The notes: a model not told the origin generated them from the sequence alone. Positions 10,909 through 20,417 are shown, counted from the stretch's first letter. The stretch is DNA of 64,000 nucleotides from Rhizobium sp. Root482 (GCF_001426565.1 NZ_LMFA01000012.1:62861-126860); one strand, 5' to 3'. A program made the numbers and translations.

Positions 10909-12990
10909 TCATTCCGCCGCAGCTTTGAAATTGTTGCGCGCCAGAGCCGAACATTCGGCCATGACGGCAGAGGCGCGTGCTATCGGGTTCGTCAAATAGA
11001 AGTCTTTGACCGGAGACGCAAACACCGAATGTGCCATCTCACCGGCTTTTTGCCCAAGTGCGGCGATTTCACCGCCCAGGGCCGGTGCAATCGTATCGAT
11101 CTCGGCGAAATGCGGGTGGGCCGCATAGAGTTTGCGGCGCAATTCACCAAGCGAATCAAACGGCAGCCTCTTGCCGAGCACATCTGAAAGCGCCCGGAGG
11201 ATCGCCCAGTCCTCGCGTGCATCGCCCGGCGCGAAGCCGGCCCTGTTGCCCATCTGCACGCGGCCTTCGGTATTGACCCAGATGCCGGATTTCTCCGCAT
11301 AGGTGGCGCCTGGCAGGATGACGTCGGCGCCGTGCGCGCCCTCGTCCCCGTGCGAGCCGATATAGACGGTGAAGCCAGCGGTCTTGCCGGAGAAATCCAT
11401 CTCGTCGGCGCCGAGCAGGAAGAGCACATCCGTGCCCGTCAGCATCTCGGCCGCCGTCTTGCCCCCCTCGCCCGGCACGAAGCCGAGATCGAGCCCGCCA
11501 ACGCGAGCGGCGGCGGTATGAAGGACGGCAAAACCGTTCCAATCGACCGTCACGGCGCCAACCGCACCAGCAAGCTTGGCGGCAGCGGCCAGAACCGAAG
11601 CGCCATTGCCGCCGGAAATCGCGCCCTGGCCGATGAGGATCATCGGACGCTCGGCCTTCTTCAGCACGCTGAGGAACTTGCCCTTGCCCGCGACCAGTTC
11701 GGCCAGCGTGTCGGTGCCCGCGCCGAGATAGTCATAGGAATAGCGAAGCTCTGTCTGTTCGCCGATCACGCCGATCGGGAAATCAGCCGTGCGGAACCGC
11801 TTGCGGATACGGGCATTGAGCACCGAGGCTTCGAAGCGCGGATTGGCGCCGATGATCAGGAGCGCATCAGCGCTTTCGATGCCCTGGATCGTCGGGTTGA
11901 AGAGATAGCTCGAACGGCCAAGCGAGGGATCCAGCGCCGCGCCATCCTGGCGACAATCGATGTTCGTCGAACCGAGCGAGGACATCAGTTCCTTCAGCGC
12001 ATACATTTCCTCGACCGAGGAAAGATCACCGGCGATCGCGCCGATCCGGTCCGAGCTCGTCTTGGCAACGGCGGCCTTGATGGCGGCAAAGGCCTCGTTC
12101 CAGCCGGCGGGCTGCAACCGTCCATCGCGTTTCACATAGGGGCGATCGAGCCGCTGGGTCTTCAGTCCGTCCCAGATGTAGCGGGTCTTGTCGGAAATCC
12201 ACTCCTCGTTGATCTCCTCATTGACGCGCGGCATGATGCGCATCACTTCGCGGCCGCGAGTATCGACGCGGATCGCCGAGCCGACGGCGTCCATGACATC
12301 GATCGATTCGGTCTTGCCGAGTTCCCAGGGACGAGCCTGGAAGGCATAGGGCTTGGAGGTCAGCGCGCCGACGGGGCAGAGATCGACGACATTGCCCTGA
12401 AGCTCCGACGTCATCGCCTGCTCGAGATAGGTGGTGATTTCGGCATCCTCGCCGCGGCCGATCAGGCCGAGTTCGGCGATGCCGGCGACTTCGGTGGTGA
12501 AGCGGACGCAGCGCGTGCAATGGATGCAACGGTTCATCACGGTCTTGACCAGCGGGCCGATATATTTGTCCTCGACGGCGCGCTTGTTCTCGTTATAGCG
12601 CGTCGAATCGACCCCGAAGGCCATGGCCTGGTCTTGAAGATCGCATTCGCCGCCCTGGTCGCAGATCGGGCAATCGAGCGGATGGTTGATCAGGAGGAAT
12701 TCCATCACGCCTTCACGGGCCTTCTTGACCATCGGCGTGGTCGTGAAGACTTCCGGCGTCTCGCCGTTCGGGCCGGGGCGCAGGTCGCGCACGCCCATGG
12801 CGCAGGAGGCCGTCGGCTTGGGCGGTCCGCCCTTTACCTCGATCAGACACATGCGGCAGTTTCCGGCGACGGAAAGCCGCTCGTGAAAACAGAAGCGCGG
12901 AACCTCGGCGCCGGCTTCCTCGCACGCCTGCAGCAGCGTGAAATGATCCGGGACCTCGATCTCTTTTCCGTCGACTTTCAGCTTTGCCAT
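10909..12990 (-). CDS. nuoG: NADH-quinone oxidoreductase subunit G
   Basis: A 693-residue iron-sulphur subunit of the complex I peripheral arm (NDUFS1 homologue). Visible cluster ligands: [2Fe-2S] N1b at C34, C45, C48, C63; [4Fe-4S] N5 at H103, C107, C110, C116; [4Fe-4S] N4 at C155, C158, C161, C205. The extra N7 cluster motif of E. coli is absent, as is usual in alphaproteobacteria. The rest is a molybdopterin-oxidoreductase-like fold without cofactor. The ATG at 12990 (MAKLKVDGKEIEV) gives the rhizobial length; a TTG at 13002 is the only alternative. It follows the helix-hairpin-helix gene after about 110 bases. Confidence 0.97.
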   Translation of the reverse strand: MAKLKVDGKEIEVPDHFTLLQACEEAGAEVPRFCFHERLSVAGNCRMCLIEVKGGPPKPTASCAMGVRDLRPGPNGETPEVFTTTPMVKKAREGVMEFLLINHPLDCPICDQGGECDLQDQAMAFGVDSTRYNENKRAVEDKYIGPLVKTVMNRCIHCTRCVRFTTEVAGIAELGLIGRGEDAEITTYLEQAMTSELQGNVVDLCPVGALTSKPYAFQARPWELGKTESIDVMDAVGSAIRVDTRGREVMRIMPRVNEEINEEWISDKTRYIWDGLKTQRLDRPYVKRDGRLQPAGWNEAFAAIKAAVAKTSSDRIGAIAGDLSSVEEMYALKELMSSLGSTNIDCRQDGAALDPSLGRSSYLFNPTIQGIESADALLIIGANPRFEASVLNARIRKRFRTADFPIGVIGEQTELRYSYDYLGAGTDTLAELVAGKGKFLSVLKKAERPMILIGQGAISGGNGASVLAAAAKLAGAVGAVTVDWNGFAVLHTAAARVGGLDLGFVPGEGGKTAAEMLTGTDVLFLLGADEMDFSGKTAGFTVYIGSHGDEGAHGADVILPGATYAEKSGIWVNTEGRVQMGNRAGFAPGDAREDWAILRALSDVLGKRLPFDSLGELRRKLYAAHPHFAEIDTIAPALGGEIAALGQKAGEMAHSVFASPVKDFYLTNPIARASAVMAECSALARNNFKAAAE

Positions 12991-13099
12991 CTCAGCACTC
13001 AATCCTGTCCTTCGTTCGCCGGCGCAAGCGGCAAACAGATATTATAAGGCACGCTCATCTCGTCGGACGAAGACCGCGGTCCACGCCCGAAACTCGTTC

Positions 13100-13705
13100 T
13101 CAGCCCTTTGCCAGGGCCCTTGCCTGCTCAGCCCAGCCATCGCGCTCGATGCGTCCGGAAAGCCCCAGTTGCTCATCGAAACGACGCATCTCCGCTTCGC
13201 TCCACGCCGCGATATCGGCATAGCGCCGGATACCGAGGCCATTCAGCACCTGCTGCAGCTTCGGACCGATGCCCGAAATCCGCTTCAGGTCGTCCGCTGG
13301 CACCTCAACCACCCGGACCGCTGCCTTCAACCGCTTCACCCCGGTTTTCGCCGGAGATCGCGCCGACGTCCTGGCCAAGCTTGCCGCCGGTGCCCGAGCC
13401 GCCTCTTGCGGCGCCGTCACGGGCTTCGGGGCATGACCTTCACCAGCCATACCGGCCTTCAACGCCGTCTCGGCCAGTCCCTGCATCGCCCCGAATATCA
13501 GGCCGGCCATATGGCTGGTGATACCGACGCCGATCGCACCTGCCGTCGCCATTGCCGCCACCGGATGCCGCATCAGCGGATGCACCGGCATGTCCTTCAT
13601 CCATCCGGCCATGCCGAAAGGATCGGAGCCGTATCCGGACGCAGCCGCGGCATCGGCGGATGCCGTCGGGGCATCCTTTGCCACGTGCTGGTTCGGCCCG
13701 GCCAT
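13100..13705 (-). CDS. Helix-hairpin-helix protein embedded in the nuo operon
   Basis: A 201-residue protein encoded between nuoF (six bases upstream) and nuoG, so translated with complex I. Residues 1-45 are low-complexity and polar; residues about 47-80 are small and hydrophobic (AAMATAGAIGVGITSHMAG), possibly a membrane or membrane-surface segment; a basic Ala-rich linker follows; the C-terminal 65 residues contain a helix-hairpin-helix motif, DLKRISGIGPKLQQVLNGLG. Similar proteins are often annotated as predicted 5' DNA nuclease, but I see no nuclease active site. The tail closely resembles the C-terminal tail of NuoE encoded two genes upstream (shared ISG-GPK and GRIERD-WA-QA-ALA). A complex I assembly or accessory role is inference from position only. 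Confidence 0.85.
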   Translation of the reverse strand: MAGPNQHVAKDAPTASADAAAASGYGSDPFGMAGWMKDMPVHPLMRHPVAAMATAGAIGVGITSHMAGLIFGAMQGLAETALKAGMAGEGHAPKPVTAPQEAARAPAASLARTSARSPAKTGVKRLKAAVRVVEVPADDLKRISGIGPKLQQVLNGLGIRRYADIAAWSEAEMRRFDEQLGLSGRIERDGWAEQARALAKG

Positions 13706-13711
13706 GCCGCG

Positions 13712-15016
13712 TTACTCCGCCGCCTGCAGCACCGCGCCGTGCGACGAGGCGTTGCGGGTATATTCGTCGATACGCTGTTCCATTTCCGGCCGGAAATTGC
13801 GGATCAGGCCCTGGATCGGCCAGGCCGCGGCGTCGCCGAGCGCGCAGATCGTATGGCCTTCCACCTGCTTGCTGACATCGAACAGCATGTCGATCTCGCG
13901 CTTCTGGGCGCGGCCCTGGACCATGCGCTCCATGACGCGCATCATCCAGCCCGTGCCTTCCCGGCACGGCGTGCACTGGCCGCAGCTCTCATGCTTGTAG
14001 AATGCCGCCAGGCGCCAGATCGCCTTGATGATATCGGTCGATTTGTCCATGACGATCACCGCGGCGGTGCCGAAGGAGGATTTCACGTCACGCATGCCGT
14101 CGAAATCCATCGGCGCGTCGATGATGTCCTCACCCTTGACCACCGGGCAGGACGAGCCGCCCGGAATGACCGCCAGAAGATTGTCCCAGCCGCCGCGAAC
14201 ACCGCCACAATGGCGCTCGATCAGTTCGCGGAAGGGAATCCCCATCGCGTCCTCGACCGTGCAGGGCTTGTTGACATGACCGGAGACCATGAACAGCTTG
14301 GTGCCGACATTGTTCGGGCGGCCGATTGCCGAGAACCAGCCGGCGCCACGGCGCAGGATGGTCGGCGCCACCGCGATCGATTCCACATTGTTGACCGTCG
14401 TCGGGCAGCCGTAGAGGCCCATATTGGCCGGGAAAGGGGGTTTAAGGCGCGGCTGGCCCTTCTTGCCCTCGAGGCTTTCGAGAAGTGCCGTCTCCTCGCC
14501 GCAGATATAGGCGCCGGCGCCGTGATGGACATAGATGTCCATGTCCCAGCCAAGCTTGTTGTTGATGCCGAGAAGACCGGCGTCATAACATTCGTCGATC
14601 GCCGCCTGCAGCGCCTCGCGTTCGCGGATATATTCGCCGCGCACATAGATATAGGCGACATGCGCGCCCATCGCGAAGCTGGCAATCACGCAGCCCTCGA
14701 TCAGCGTATGCGGATCGTGGCGCATGATGTCGCGGTCCTTGCAGGTACCGGGCTCGGATTCGTCGGCATTGACGACGAGATAATGCGGTCGGCCATCGCT
14801 TTCCTTGGGCATGAAGGACCATTTGAGGCCGGTCGGGAAGCCGGCGCCGCCCCGTCCGCGAAGGCCGGAAGCCTTCATCTCGTTGATAATCCAGTCGCGG
14901 CCCTTTTCGAGCATCTGCTTGGTGCCGTCCCAATGCCCGCGGCTCATCGCGCCTTTCAGCGACTTGTCGTGAATGCCGTAGATATTGGTAAAAATGCGGT
15001 CTTTGTCGTCAAGCAT
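13712..15016 (-). CDS. nuoF: NADH-quinone oxidoreductase subunit F
   Basis: A 434-residue NADH-binding flavoprotein of complex I (NDUFV1 homologue), where NADH reduces FMN. The glycine-rich nucleotide loop [16 protein letters not shown] is at residues 51-66, and the N3 [4Fe-4S] ligands are C345, C348, C351 and C391. Length and motifs are standard. It starts 11 bases after nuoE, its partner in the NADH module. Confidence 0.98.
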   Translation of the reverse strand: MLDDKDRIFTNIYGIHDKSLKGAMSRGHWDGTKQMLEKGRDWIINEMKASGLRGRGGAGFPTGLKWSFMPKESDGRPHYLVVNADESEPGTCKDRDIMRHDPHTLIEGCVIASFAMGAHVAYIYVRGEYIREREALQAAIDECYDAGLLGINNKLGWDMDIYVHHGAGAYICGEETALLESLEGKKGQPRLKPPFPANMGLYGCPTTVNNVESIAVAPTILRRGAGWFSAIGRPNNVGTKLFMVSGHVNKPCTVEDAMGIPFRELIERHCGGVRGGWDNLLAVIPGGSSCPVVKGEDIIDAPMDFDGMRDVKSSFGTAAVIVMDKSTDIIKAIWRLAAFYKHESCGQCTPCREGTGWMMRVMERMVQGRAQKREIDMLFDVSKQVEGHTICALGDAAAWPIQGLIRNFRPEMEQRIDEYTRNASSHGAVLQAAE

Positions 15017-15027
15017 GGTTCACCTGT

Positions 15028-16209
15028 CTATCGCGGCTTCTTGCCGAAAACTCTGATATATTCGGCTTCGCCACCCCTGGCCAGCGCGTCTGCCTGTCTT
15101 GCCCAGTCGTCGCGCTCGATGCGGCCCTTGAAATTCAGGTAGCCGTCCACCCATTCGCGTTCGGTGCTCGTCCAGCCGGCGACCTGCGCGAAGGTGAAAA
15201 TGCCGAGTTCATGCAGCGTGCCTTCGATCTTGGGACCGACGCCGGAAATCATCTTGAGGTCGTCCGGCGTCGCCGGCTTTTCGATGCCGGCCGGACGGTT
15301 TGCATCCGCGAGGGTAGGCTTTGCCGCGCGTTGCGGTTTTCCGGCCGCTGCCTTGGATGCGCCGGCTTCCGGGCGCCCTTCGACGGCTGCGGGCTTTTCG
15401 GCCGGGCCGCCTTCCATCTTCGTCGCATCGCCGGCCCGCCTGGTATTGGCCGCCGCCTCGCCCTTGGCGTTTGCCGGCGTCTTCAGCTTCGGATCGGTTT
15501 CCTCCGCATCGGTCCTTGCCCGGCCGGCATTGGAGGGCGGCACGCTGACGGCGGTGTCGGCATCGGCTCTGCGAGCGCGAGGCGTCGCGGGCTTCTTTTC
15601 GGGCGCCAGCAGCGTCGTCGGACCGTCGACCGGAGCCGAGAAGATGCGATCGATCTGCGGACCGGGCGTCACGTCGGCACCCTTGCCCGCTTCGAAACGG
15701 TCGATGATATAATCCAGCTGCGGAACCGTCAGATCCTCATAGGTGTCCTTGAAGATCATCACCATCGGTGCGTTGACGCAGGCGCCCTGACATTCGACCT
15801 CTTCCCAGGACAGCGTGCCGGAGGCGTTTGGCGTCAGCGGATTGGTATGAATGCGCTTCTTGCAGAGATCGATGAGCGCCTCGGCACCGCGCAGCATGCA
15901 GGGCGTCGTGCCGCAAACCTGCACATGGGCGCGCGTGCCCACGGGCTTCAACTGAAACTGCGTATAGAAGGTCGCCACTTCGAGCGCGCGGATATAGGGC
16001 ATGCCGAGCATGTCGGCCACGCTCTCGATCGCCGCCTTGGTGACCCAGCCGTCCTGTTCCTGCGCCCGCATCAACAGCGGAATGACCGCCGATTGCTCGC
16101 GGCCCTTCGGATATTTCTTGATGGTGGCCTTGGCCCAAACCGCATTGTCCCTGTTGAAGGCAAAGCTTGCCGGCTGGACATTTTCCTCGGCTAATCGACG
16201 AACGGACAT
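15028..16209 (-). CDS. nuoE: NADH-quinone oxidoreductase subunit E with a C-terminal helix-hairpin-helix extension
   Basis: A 393-residue protein of which only residues 1 to about 190 are the usual NuoE (NDUFV2 homologue), the thioredoxin-fold subunit carrying [2Fe-2S] N1a at C99, C104, C140 and C144. Residues about 195-310 are a low-complexity Ala/Pro/Lys-rich linker, and residues 311-393 form a helix-hairpin-helix module (DLKMISGVGPKIEGTLHELG) ending in a basic tail. E. coli NuoE is about 166 residues, so the protein is more than doubled. A long NuoE is common in rhizobia; the role of the tail is not known to me. Its paralogue is the separate gene at 13100-13705. The start at 16209 is the family MSVRRLAEENVQP. 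Confidence 0.96.
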   Translation of the reverse strand: MSVRRLAEENVQPASFAFNRDNAVWAKATIKKYPKGREQSAVIPLLMRAQEQDGWVTKAAIESVADMLGMPYIRALEVATFYTQFQLKPVGTRAHVQVCGTTPCMLRGAEALIDLCKKRIHTNPLTPNASGTLSWEEVECQGACVNAPMVMIFKDTYEDLTVPQLDYIIDRFEAGKGADVTPGPQIDRIFSAPVDGPTTLLAPEKKPATPRARRADADTAVSVPPSNAGRARTDAEETDPKLKTPANAKGEAAANTRRAGDATKMEGGPAEKPAAVEGRPEAGASKAAAGKPQRAAKPTLADANRPAGIEKPATPDDLKMISGVGPKIEGTLHELGIFTFAQVAGWTSTEREWVDGYLNFKGRIERDDWARQADALARGGEAEYIRVFGKKPR

Positions 16210-16224
16210 TCTTCCCGCACCCTA

Positions 16225-16488
16225 TCAGTTAATCGAGCCGCACCGCGATTTTGTCAGCGAGACAAATTCGCAGGCATAGGCCGACTGGTCTTTTTGCAAA
16301 AATACGACGTAACGCGTGCCGTTCAGCACCGCCGTCCTGATTTCGTAGCCCTGCGACAGGAGCTTGCCCATGCCGCTGCCCGACGAACTGCTGGTGCCCA
16401 GGACGTCCTGCTCCGGCGCGGCTTCCTGCGCCAGCGCCGGGGCACCCGCCATCAGCACCGCGCAAAGGGAAAGGACAACGCCGCGCAT
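16225..16488 (-). CDS. Small exported protein between nuoD and nuoE
   Basis: An 87-residue protein with a clear signal peptide ([20 protein letters not shown], cleavage probably after ALAQ-like residues about 20-21). The mature part is about 66 residues: a Ser/Gly-rich stretch, then GYEIRTAVLNGTRYVVFLQK, and a C-terminal pair of cysteines ten residues apart (CEFVSLTKSRC) that could form a disulphide in the periplasm. The ATG overlaps the nuoD stop (TGATG at 16488), so it is translationally coupled to complex I although its product should leave the cytoplasm. I do not recognise a domain. The signal peptide and the coupling are seen; any link to complex I is inference. Confidence 0.8.
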   Translation of the reverse strand: MRGVVLSLCAVLMAGAPALAQEAAPEQDVLGTSSSSGSGMGKLLSQGYEIRTAVLNGTRYVVFLQKDQSAYACEFVSLTKSRCGSIN

Positions 16489-17678
16489 CAGCGATCCACC
16501 TCGCCGAAGACGATATCGAGCGAGCCGAGAATGGCCGATACATCGGCCAGCTGGTGCCCGCGACAGATATAGTCCATCGCCTGGAGATGGGCATAGCCCG
16601 GGGCGCGAATCTTGCAGCGATAGGGCTTGTTGGTGCCGTCCGAGACCAGGTAGACGCCGAACTCGCCCTTCGGCGCCTCGACTGCCGCATAGACCTCGCC
16701 CTCGGGCACATGATAGCCTTCGGTATAGAGCTTGAAGTGGTGGATCAGCGCTTCCATGGAGCGTTTCATCTCACCGCGCTTGGGCGGCACGATCTTGCCG
16801 TCGAAGGACGAAACCGGACCGATCTTGGCCTTGCCAAGAAGTTGATCGACGCACTGGCGCATGATCTTCGCCGATTCGCGCATCTCGATCATGCGGATCA
16901 GATAGCGGTCGTAGCAATCGCCGTTCTTGCCGATCGGAATATCGAAATCCATGTCGGCGTAGCACTCATAGGGCTGCGACTTGCGCAAGTCCCAGGCGGC
17001 GCCCGATCCACGCACCATGACGCCGGAAAAGCCCCAGGCCCAGGCCTCGTCCAGCGTCACCACGCCGATATCGACATTGCGCTGCTTGAAGATGCGGTTT
17101 TCGGTCAGGAGCTCGTCGATATCATCGACGGTCTTCAGGAACGGATCGATCCATTTGCCGATGTCTTCCACCAACTGATGCGGCAGGTCCTGGTGGACGC
17201 CGCCCGGCCGAAAATAGGCCGAATGCATGCGCGCGCCCGAGGCCCGCTCGTAAAACACCATCAGCTTTTCGCGTTCCTCGAAACCCCAGAGCGGCGGCGT
17301 CAGCGCGCCGACGTCCATGGCCTGCGTCGTGACGTTCAAAAGATGCGACAGGATACGGCCGATCTCCGAATAGAGAACGCGGATCAACTGGCCGCGGATC
17401 GGCACTTCCGTCTTCGTCAGCCTTTCGACGGCCAGCGCAAAGGCATGTTCCTGGTTCATCGGCGCGACATAATCGAGCCGGTCGAAATAGGGCACCGCCT
17501 GCAGATAGGTCTTGGTCTCGATCAGCTTTTCGGTGCCGCGATGCAGGAGACCGATATGCGGATCGACGCGCTCGACGATTTCCCCGTCAAGTTCCAGGAC
17601 CAGACGCAGAACGCCATGCGCCGCCGGATGCTGCGGTCCGAAATTGATGTTGAAATTGCGGACGTTATGTTCGTTCAT
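16488..17678 (-). CDS. nuoD: NADH-quinone oxidoreductase subunit D
   Basis: A 396-residue subunit of the complex I peripheral arm (49-kDa/NDUFS2 homologue) that builds the quinone site with NuoB. The N-terminal [18 protein letters not shown] with its quinone-loop His, and the C-terminal [23 protein letters not shown], are family signatures. The ATG at 17678 (MNEHNVRNF) gives the standard length; five extra in-frame codons upstream are not conserved. C and D are separate genes here, not the fused NuoCD of E. coli. Confidence 0.98.
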   Translation of the reverse strand: MNEHNVRNFNINFGPQHPAAHGVLRLVLELDGEIVERVDPHIGLLHRGTEKLIETKTYLQAVPYFDRLDYVAPMNQEHAFALAVERLTKTEVPIRGQLIRVLYSEIGRILSHLLNVTTQAMDVGALTPPLWGFEEREKLMVFYERASGARMHSAYFRPGGVHQDLPHQLVEDIGKWIDPFLKTVDDIDELLTENRIFKQRNVDIGVVTLDEAWAWGFSGVMVRGSGAAWDLRKSQPYECYADMDFDIPIGKNGDCYDRYLIRMIEMRESAKIMRQCVDQLLGKAKIGPVSSFDGKIVPPKRGEMKRSMEALIHHFKLYTEGYHVPEGEVYAAVEAPKGEFGVYLVSDGTNKPYRCKIRAPGYAHLQAMDYICRGHQLADVSAILGSLDIVFGEVDR

Positions 17679-17735
17679 TGCAGCTTGCTCCAAACCGGAC
17701 AGGCCCGCATACGTACGAGCCCTCGGCCGTCATTG

Positions 17736-18341
17736 TCACTTCGCGTTTGCTTTTTCGTCGCCCGGCAGGACATACTCCGTTCCTTCCCAGGGCGACATGA
17801 AGTCGAAGTTTCGGAATTCCTGCTTCAGCACTACCGGTTCATAGATCACGCGCTTGGCTTCGTCGTCGTAGCGAACCTCGACAAATCCGGTGGTGGGGAA
17901 GTCCTTGCGCAACGGATAGCCTTCGAAACCGTAGTCCGTCAGGATGCGGCGCAGATCCGGATGGCCGGTGAACAGGATGCCGTACATGTCGTAGGCCTCC
18001 CGCTCGAACCAGTCGGCGCCCGGATAGACGGCGCAGGCGGACGGGACCGGCTGATCCTCGCCGGTGACGACCTTGACCCGGATACGCAGGTTCTGCTTCG
18101 GCGACAGCAAATGGTAGACGACATCGAAACGTTCGGCACGCTGTGGCCAGTCCACGCCGCAAATATCGATGAAACTGATGAAGCCGCAGCGCGGATCGTC
18201 ACGCAGGAAAGTCAGAAGCGCGATCAGATTGTCAGCGGTCGAGGTCAGCGTCAGCTCGCCATGCGTGACGGCGGCATCGGCGATCAACGTACCGCGCGTC
18301 TCGCGCAGATAGGTCAGAAGTCCGTTCAGGGCTTCGCTCAT
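17736..18341 (-). CDS. nuoC: NADH-quinone oxidoreductase subunit C
   Basis: A 201-residue peripheral-arm subunit of complex I (30-kDa/NDUFS3 homologue). The signature ERE(A)YDMYGI-like segment reads [23 protein letters not shown] in two parts, followed by LRKDFPTTG. It has no cofactor and helps hold NuoB and NuoD. It starts 17 bases after nuoB and ends 57 bases before nuoD. Confidence 0.97.
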   Translation of the reverse strand: MSEALNGLLTYLRETRGTLIADAAVTHGELTLTSTADNLIALLTFLRDDPRCGFISFIDICGVDWPQRAERFDVVYHLLSPKQNLRIRVKVVTGEDQPVPSACAVYPGADWFEREAYDMYGILFTGHPDLRRILTDYGFEGYPLRKDFPTTGFVEVRYDDEAKRVIYEPVVLKQEFRNFDFMSPWEGTEYVLPGDEKANAK

Positions 18342-18358
18342 TGTCAGGTCCCCTGCCC

Positions 18359-18937
18359 TTACCGTTCGATCGTACCGGTGCGACGGATTTTCTTCTGCAG
18401 CAGGAGCACCCCATAAAGGAGCGCTTCTGCCGTGGGAGGACAGCCCGGCACATAGATATCGACCGGCACGACGCGGTCGCAGCCGCGCACCACCGAATAG
18501 GAATAGTGATAATATCCGCCGCCATTGGCGCAGGAGCCCATCGAGATGACGTAGCGCGGCTCGGGCATCTGGTCATAGACCTTGCGCAGCGCCGGCGCCA
18601 TCTTGTTGGTCAGCGTGCCGGCGACGATCATCACGTCGGACTGGCGCGGAGAGGCACGCGGCGCAAAGCCGAACCGCTCGGCATCATAGCGCGGCATCGA
18701 CATCTGCATCATCTCGACGGCGCAGCAGGCAAGACCGAAGGTCATCCACATCAGCGAGCCGGTGCGCGCCCATGTGATGAGTTCGTCCGTCGAGGTGACA
18801 AGAAAACCCTTGTCGGCGAGTTCATTGTTGATCTCGCCAAAGAACTTGTCGTTGCTGCCGATCGGCTTGCCGGTGGAGGGATCGATGATCCCCTTCGGCG
18901 CCTGGGATACGGCCGGCATATTGGTTGCTACTCCCAT
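18359..18937 (-). CDS. nuoB: NADH-quinone oxidoreductase subunit B
   Basis: A 192-residue subunit (PSST/NDUFS7 homologue) holding the terminal [4Fe-4S] cluster N2 that reduces quinone. The tandem-cysteine motif is visible in [14 protein letters not shown], with further ligands in MGSCANGGG and [12 protein letters not shown] chose the ATG at 18937 ([10 protein letters not shown]) because GGGAG lies seven bases upstream and relatives start there; it overlaps the last ten bases of nuoA. An in-frame ATG at 18958 would extend deeper into nuoA. Confidence 0.96.
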   Translation of the reverse strand: MGVATNMPAVSQAPKGIIDPSTGKPIGSNDKFFGEINNELADKGFLVTSTDELITWARTGSLMWMTFGLACCAVEMMQMSMPRYDAERFGFAPRASPRQSDVMIVAGTLTNKMAPALRKVYDQMPEPRYVISMGSCANGGGYYHYSYSVVRGCDRVVPVDIYVPGCPPTAEALLYGVLLLQKKIRRTGTIER

Positions 18938-19293
18938 TCGAGCGCTCCCTTTTTCCATTCATAGATGAAGCCGATGGTCAGCACTCCGAGGAATGCCATC
19001 ATCGACCAGAAACCGAACCAGCCCATCTCCTTGAACGAGACGGCCCAGGGAAACAGGAAGGCCACTTCGAGATCGAAGATGATGAAGAGAATCGACACGA
19101 GATAGAATCGAATGTCGAATTTCATGCGGGCGTCGTCGAAGGCGTTGAAGCCGCATTCGTAGGCCGACAGCTTTTCATCGTCCGGCGCCTTGTAGGCAAC
19201 GGCAAACGGCGCAATCAAAAGCGCCAGGCCGATGACCAGTGAAATACCGATGAAAATAGCGATCGGGATATAGGAGCCGAGAAGGTCTGTCAT
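18928..19293 (-). CDS. nuoA: NADH-quinone oxidoreductase subunit A
   Basis: A 121-residue complex I membrane subunit (ND3 homologue) with three helices and the cysteine loop [20 protein letters not shown] between helices one and two, which lines the quinone site. It is the first gene of the nuo operon. The ATG at 19293 ([11 protein letters not shown]) fits the family; the frame runs on to 19407 but that part is unlike NuoA and covers the promoter region. It overlaps nuoB by ten bases. Confidence 0.97.
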   Translation of the reverse strand: MTDLLGSYIPIAIFIGISLVIGLALLIAPFAVAYKAPDDEKLSAYECGFNAFDDARMKFDIRFYLVSILFIIFDLEVAFLFPWAVSFKEMGWFGFWSMMAFLGVLTIGFIYEWKKGALEWE

Positions 19294-19379
19294 TCTATCC
19301 GTCCCTGCCTGCGAGGCGCACTTGAAAAAGCGCAAAAACAAAGGCTCACAGGCCGAAAAATATGTTGCAACGCCGATGT

Positions 19380-19408
19380 GGTTAGCGCAGCCAGCGTCGC
19401 TGTGCAAG
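19380..19408 (-). promoter_or_regulatory. Candidate sigma-70 promoter of the nuo operon
   Basis: On the minus strand, CTTGCA (19408-19403) and CTAACC (19385-19380) are separated by 17 bases, resembling the rhizobial CTTGAC-N17-CTATAT promoter. Transcription would begin about 80 bases before the nuoA ATG. It is the best match I found in this interval, but the -10 is weak. Confidence 0.35.
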
Positions 19409-19545
19409 CCTTGAGAAAGGTTTTCACCCCATCCTTGCCAGGAATGAAGAACGGCGCAAATCTAGCATCTCCGACAATCACGCGCAAATCGCGCCCGACC
19501 CTCGCCAACGCGACCCAATCGGCGCAGAACAGCCTTTTCCATTGA

Positions 19546-19569
19546 CCCTGCGGACATATGGCCGCAGGG
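19546..19569. repeat. 24-base palindrome between nuoA and tRNA-Asp
   Basis: Eight-base arms CCCTGCGG and CCGCAGGG flank a central CATATG that is itself palindromic; only one symmetric pair is mismatched. It lies about 140 bases upstream of the candidate nuo promoter and about 340 bases downstream of tRNA-Asp on the same strand. There is no T-run on either side, so it is not a typical intrinsic terminator. It could be an operator or an RNA hairpin. Confidence 0.6.
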
Positions 19570-19912
19570 GCTAAATCGGTTGAAAAACGACAGGGAGTGG
19601 AAGCCTGTAGCGCGCTTTTCGCCCCGCCGGCCGGCAACAAGGCAAGGCAGGATTGCATGGCCCCTATTCGCAATTTGCACTGATGCGTCACCATGGCGGC
19701 GCTTTGTCGGCGCGTCGCGGATATCGGCGCAGTTCGATGCTGACAGGTAACGACGACAATCCGTCGCGCGCGCCACCAATGACGGCCGCTCAAAGAATCC
19801 GAGAGCGTATTGTCGACGACCGCAGCAGCGGCACCGAGACAAACGACGCGCACAAAGGCTTTAATTTTACTTCTGAAGAATTCCCTGCAACCAATTGCAA
19901 GATTGTGGAAAA
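19570..19912. other. Non-coding stretch between nuoA region and tRNA-Asp
   Basis: I see no supported gene here. The only open frames lack family character and Shine-Dalgarno sites. A small hairpin with arms TGCAA/TTGCA lies at about 19888-19901, just downstream of tRNA-Asp, but it has no clear U-run, so tRNA termination is not obvious. Confidence 0.5.
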
Positions 19913-19989
19913 TGGCGCGAGTGACGGGGCTCGAACCCGCGACCTCCGGCGTGACAGGCCGGCACTCTAACCAACTGAGCTACACCCGC
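19913..19989 (-). tRNA. tRNA-Asp (GTC anticodon)
   Basis: A 77-base cloverleaf on the minus strand: the acceptor arm begins GCGGGTG and pairs with CACTCGC, the anticodon loop reads CTGTCAC with anticodon GTC, the T-loop is GGTTCGAGCCC-like, and the 3' CCA is encoded. It has its own promoter at 20064-20092. Confidence 0.97.
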
Positions 19990-20063
19990 GCATTTTCCAA
20001 AAGAACCGCCTCGCGGCGCCTCTTTCCTGTGTCGAAGCGGCGTTGCGCCGTCCGATGAGCGGC

Positions 20064-20092
20064 TGATTAAGGGGTTCGATCGGGAGTGTCAA
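20064..20092 (-). promoter_or_regulatory. Promoter of tRNA-Asp
   Basis: On the minus strand a perfect -35 TTGACA (20092-20087) is followed after exactly 17 bases by TAATCA (20069-20064). The predicted start lies about 65-70 bases before the mature tRNA 5' end. The hexamers and spacing are seen directly; activity is inferred. Confidence 0.6.
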
Positions 20093-20388
20093 GCGCGTTG
20101 AAAAACAAAATCACGACAATCGGAAAATTCCAGACGCCATGTCGGGCGAAAGCCCGCTGCGCCGGGGTTTTGGTCCGCGATCTTTTTTCCACTGTCCACA
20201 TGCCGGCAATGCCCGGTCGTTATTTCAAGGGCTTGCCCGGATTTATTGGAAGTCCGAATCCGCCTCGATACGCCGCCTCCGCACCCGCTACGGACGCGGC
20301 CTCTCGGGAAAGCCAGTCTCTGTTGCGGCGGCGTGCGTCACGCGAAACGGAAGGCCGGCAAAAAAATCGAAAAAACTTATGCAACGCT

Positions 20389-20417
20389 CTTGCAGTTTTT
20401 CGCCGTTACGAATAGAT
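20389..20417 (+). promoter_or_regulatory. Candidate promoter of tRNA-Val
   Basis: CTTGCA and ATAGAT are separated by 17 bases, ending about 40 bases before the tRNA. The match to the rhizobial consensus is fair. The rest of the interval between the two divergent tRNA genes (20093-20388) shows no supported gene. Confidence 0.4.

Noticed and set aside
19290-19853. A 187-codon open frame upstream of nuoA on the minus strand
   Set aside because: No ribosome-binding site, no family character, and it covers the nuo promoter and the palindrome.
20086-20415. A 109-codon open frame between the two tRNA genes
   Set aside because: No domain, Arg/Ser/Ala-rich product, overlaps the tRNA-Asp promoter and the tRNA-Val promoter.
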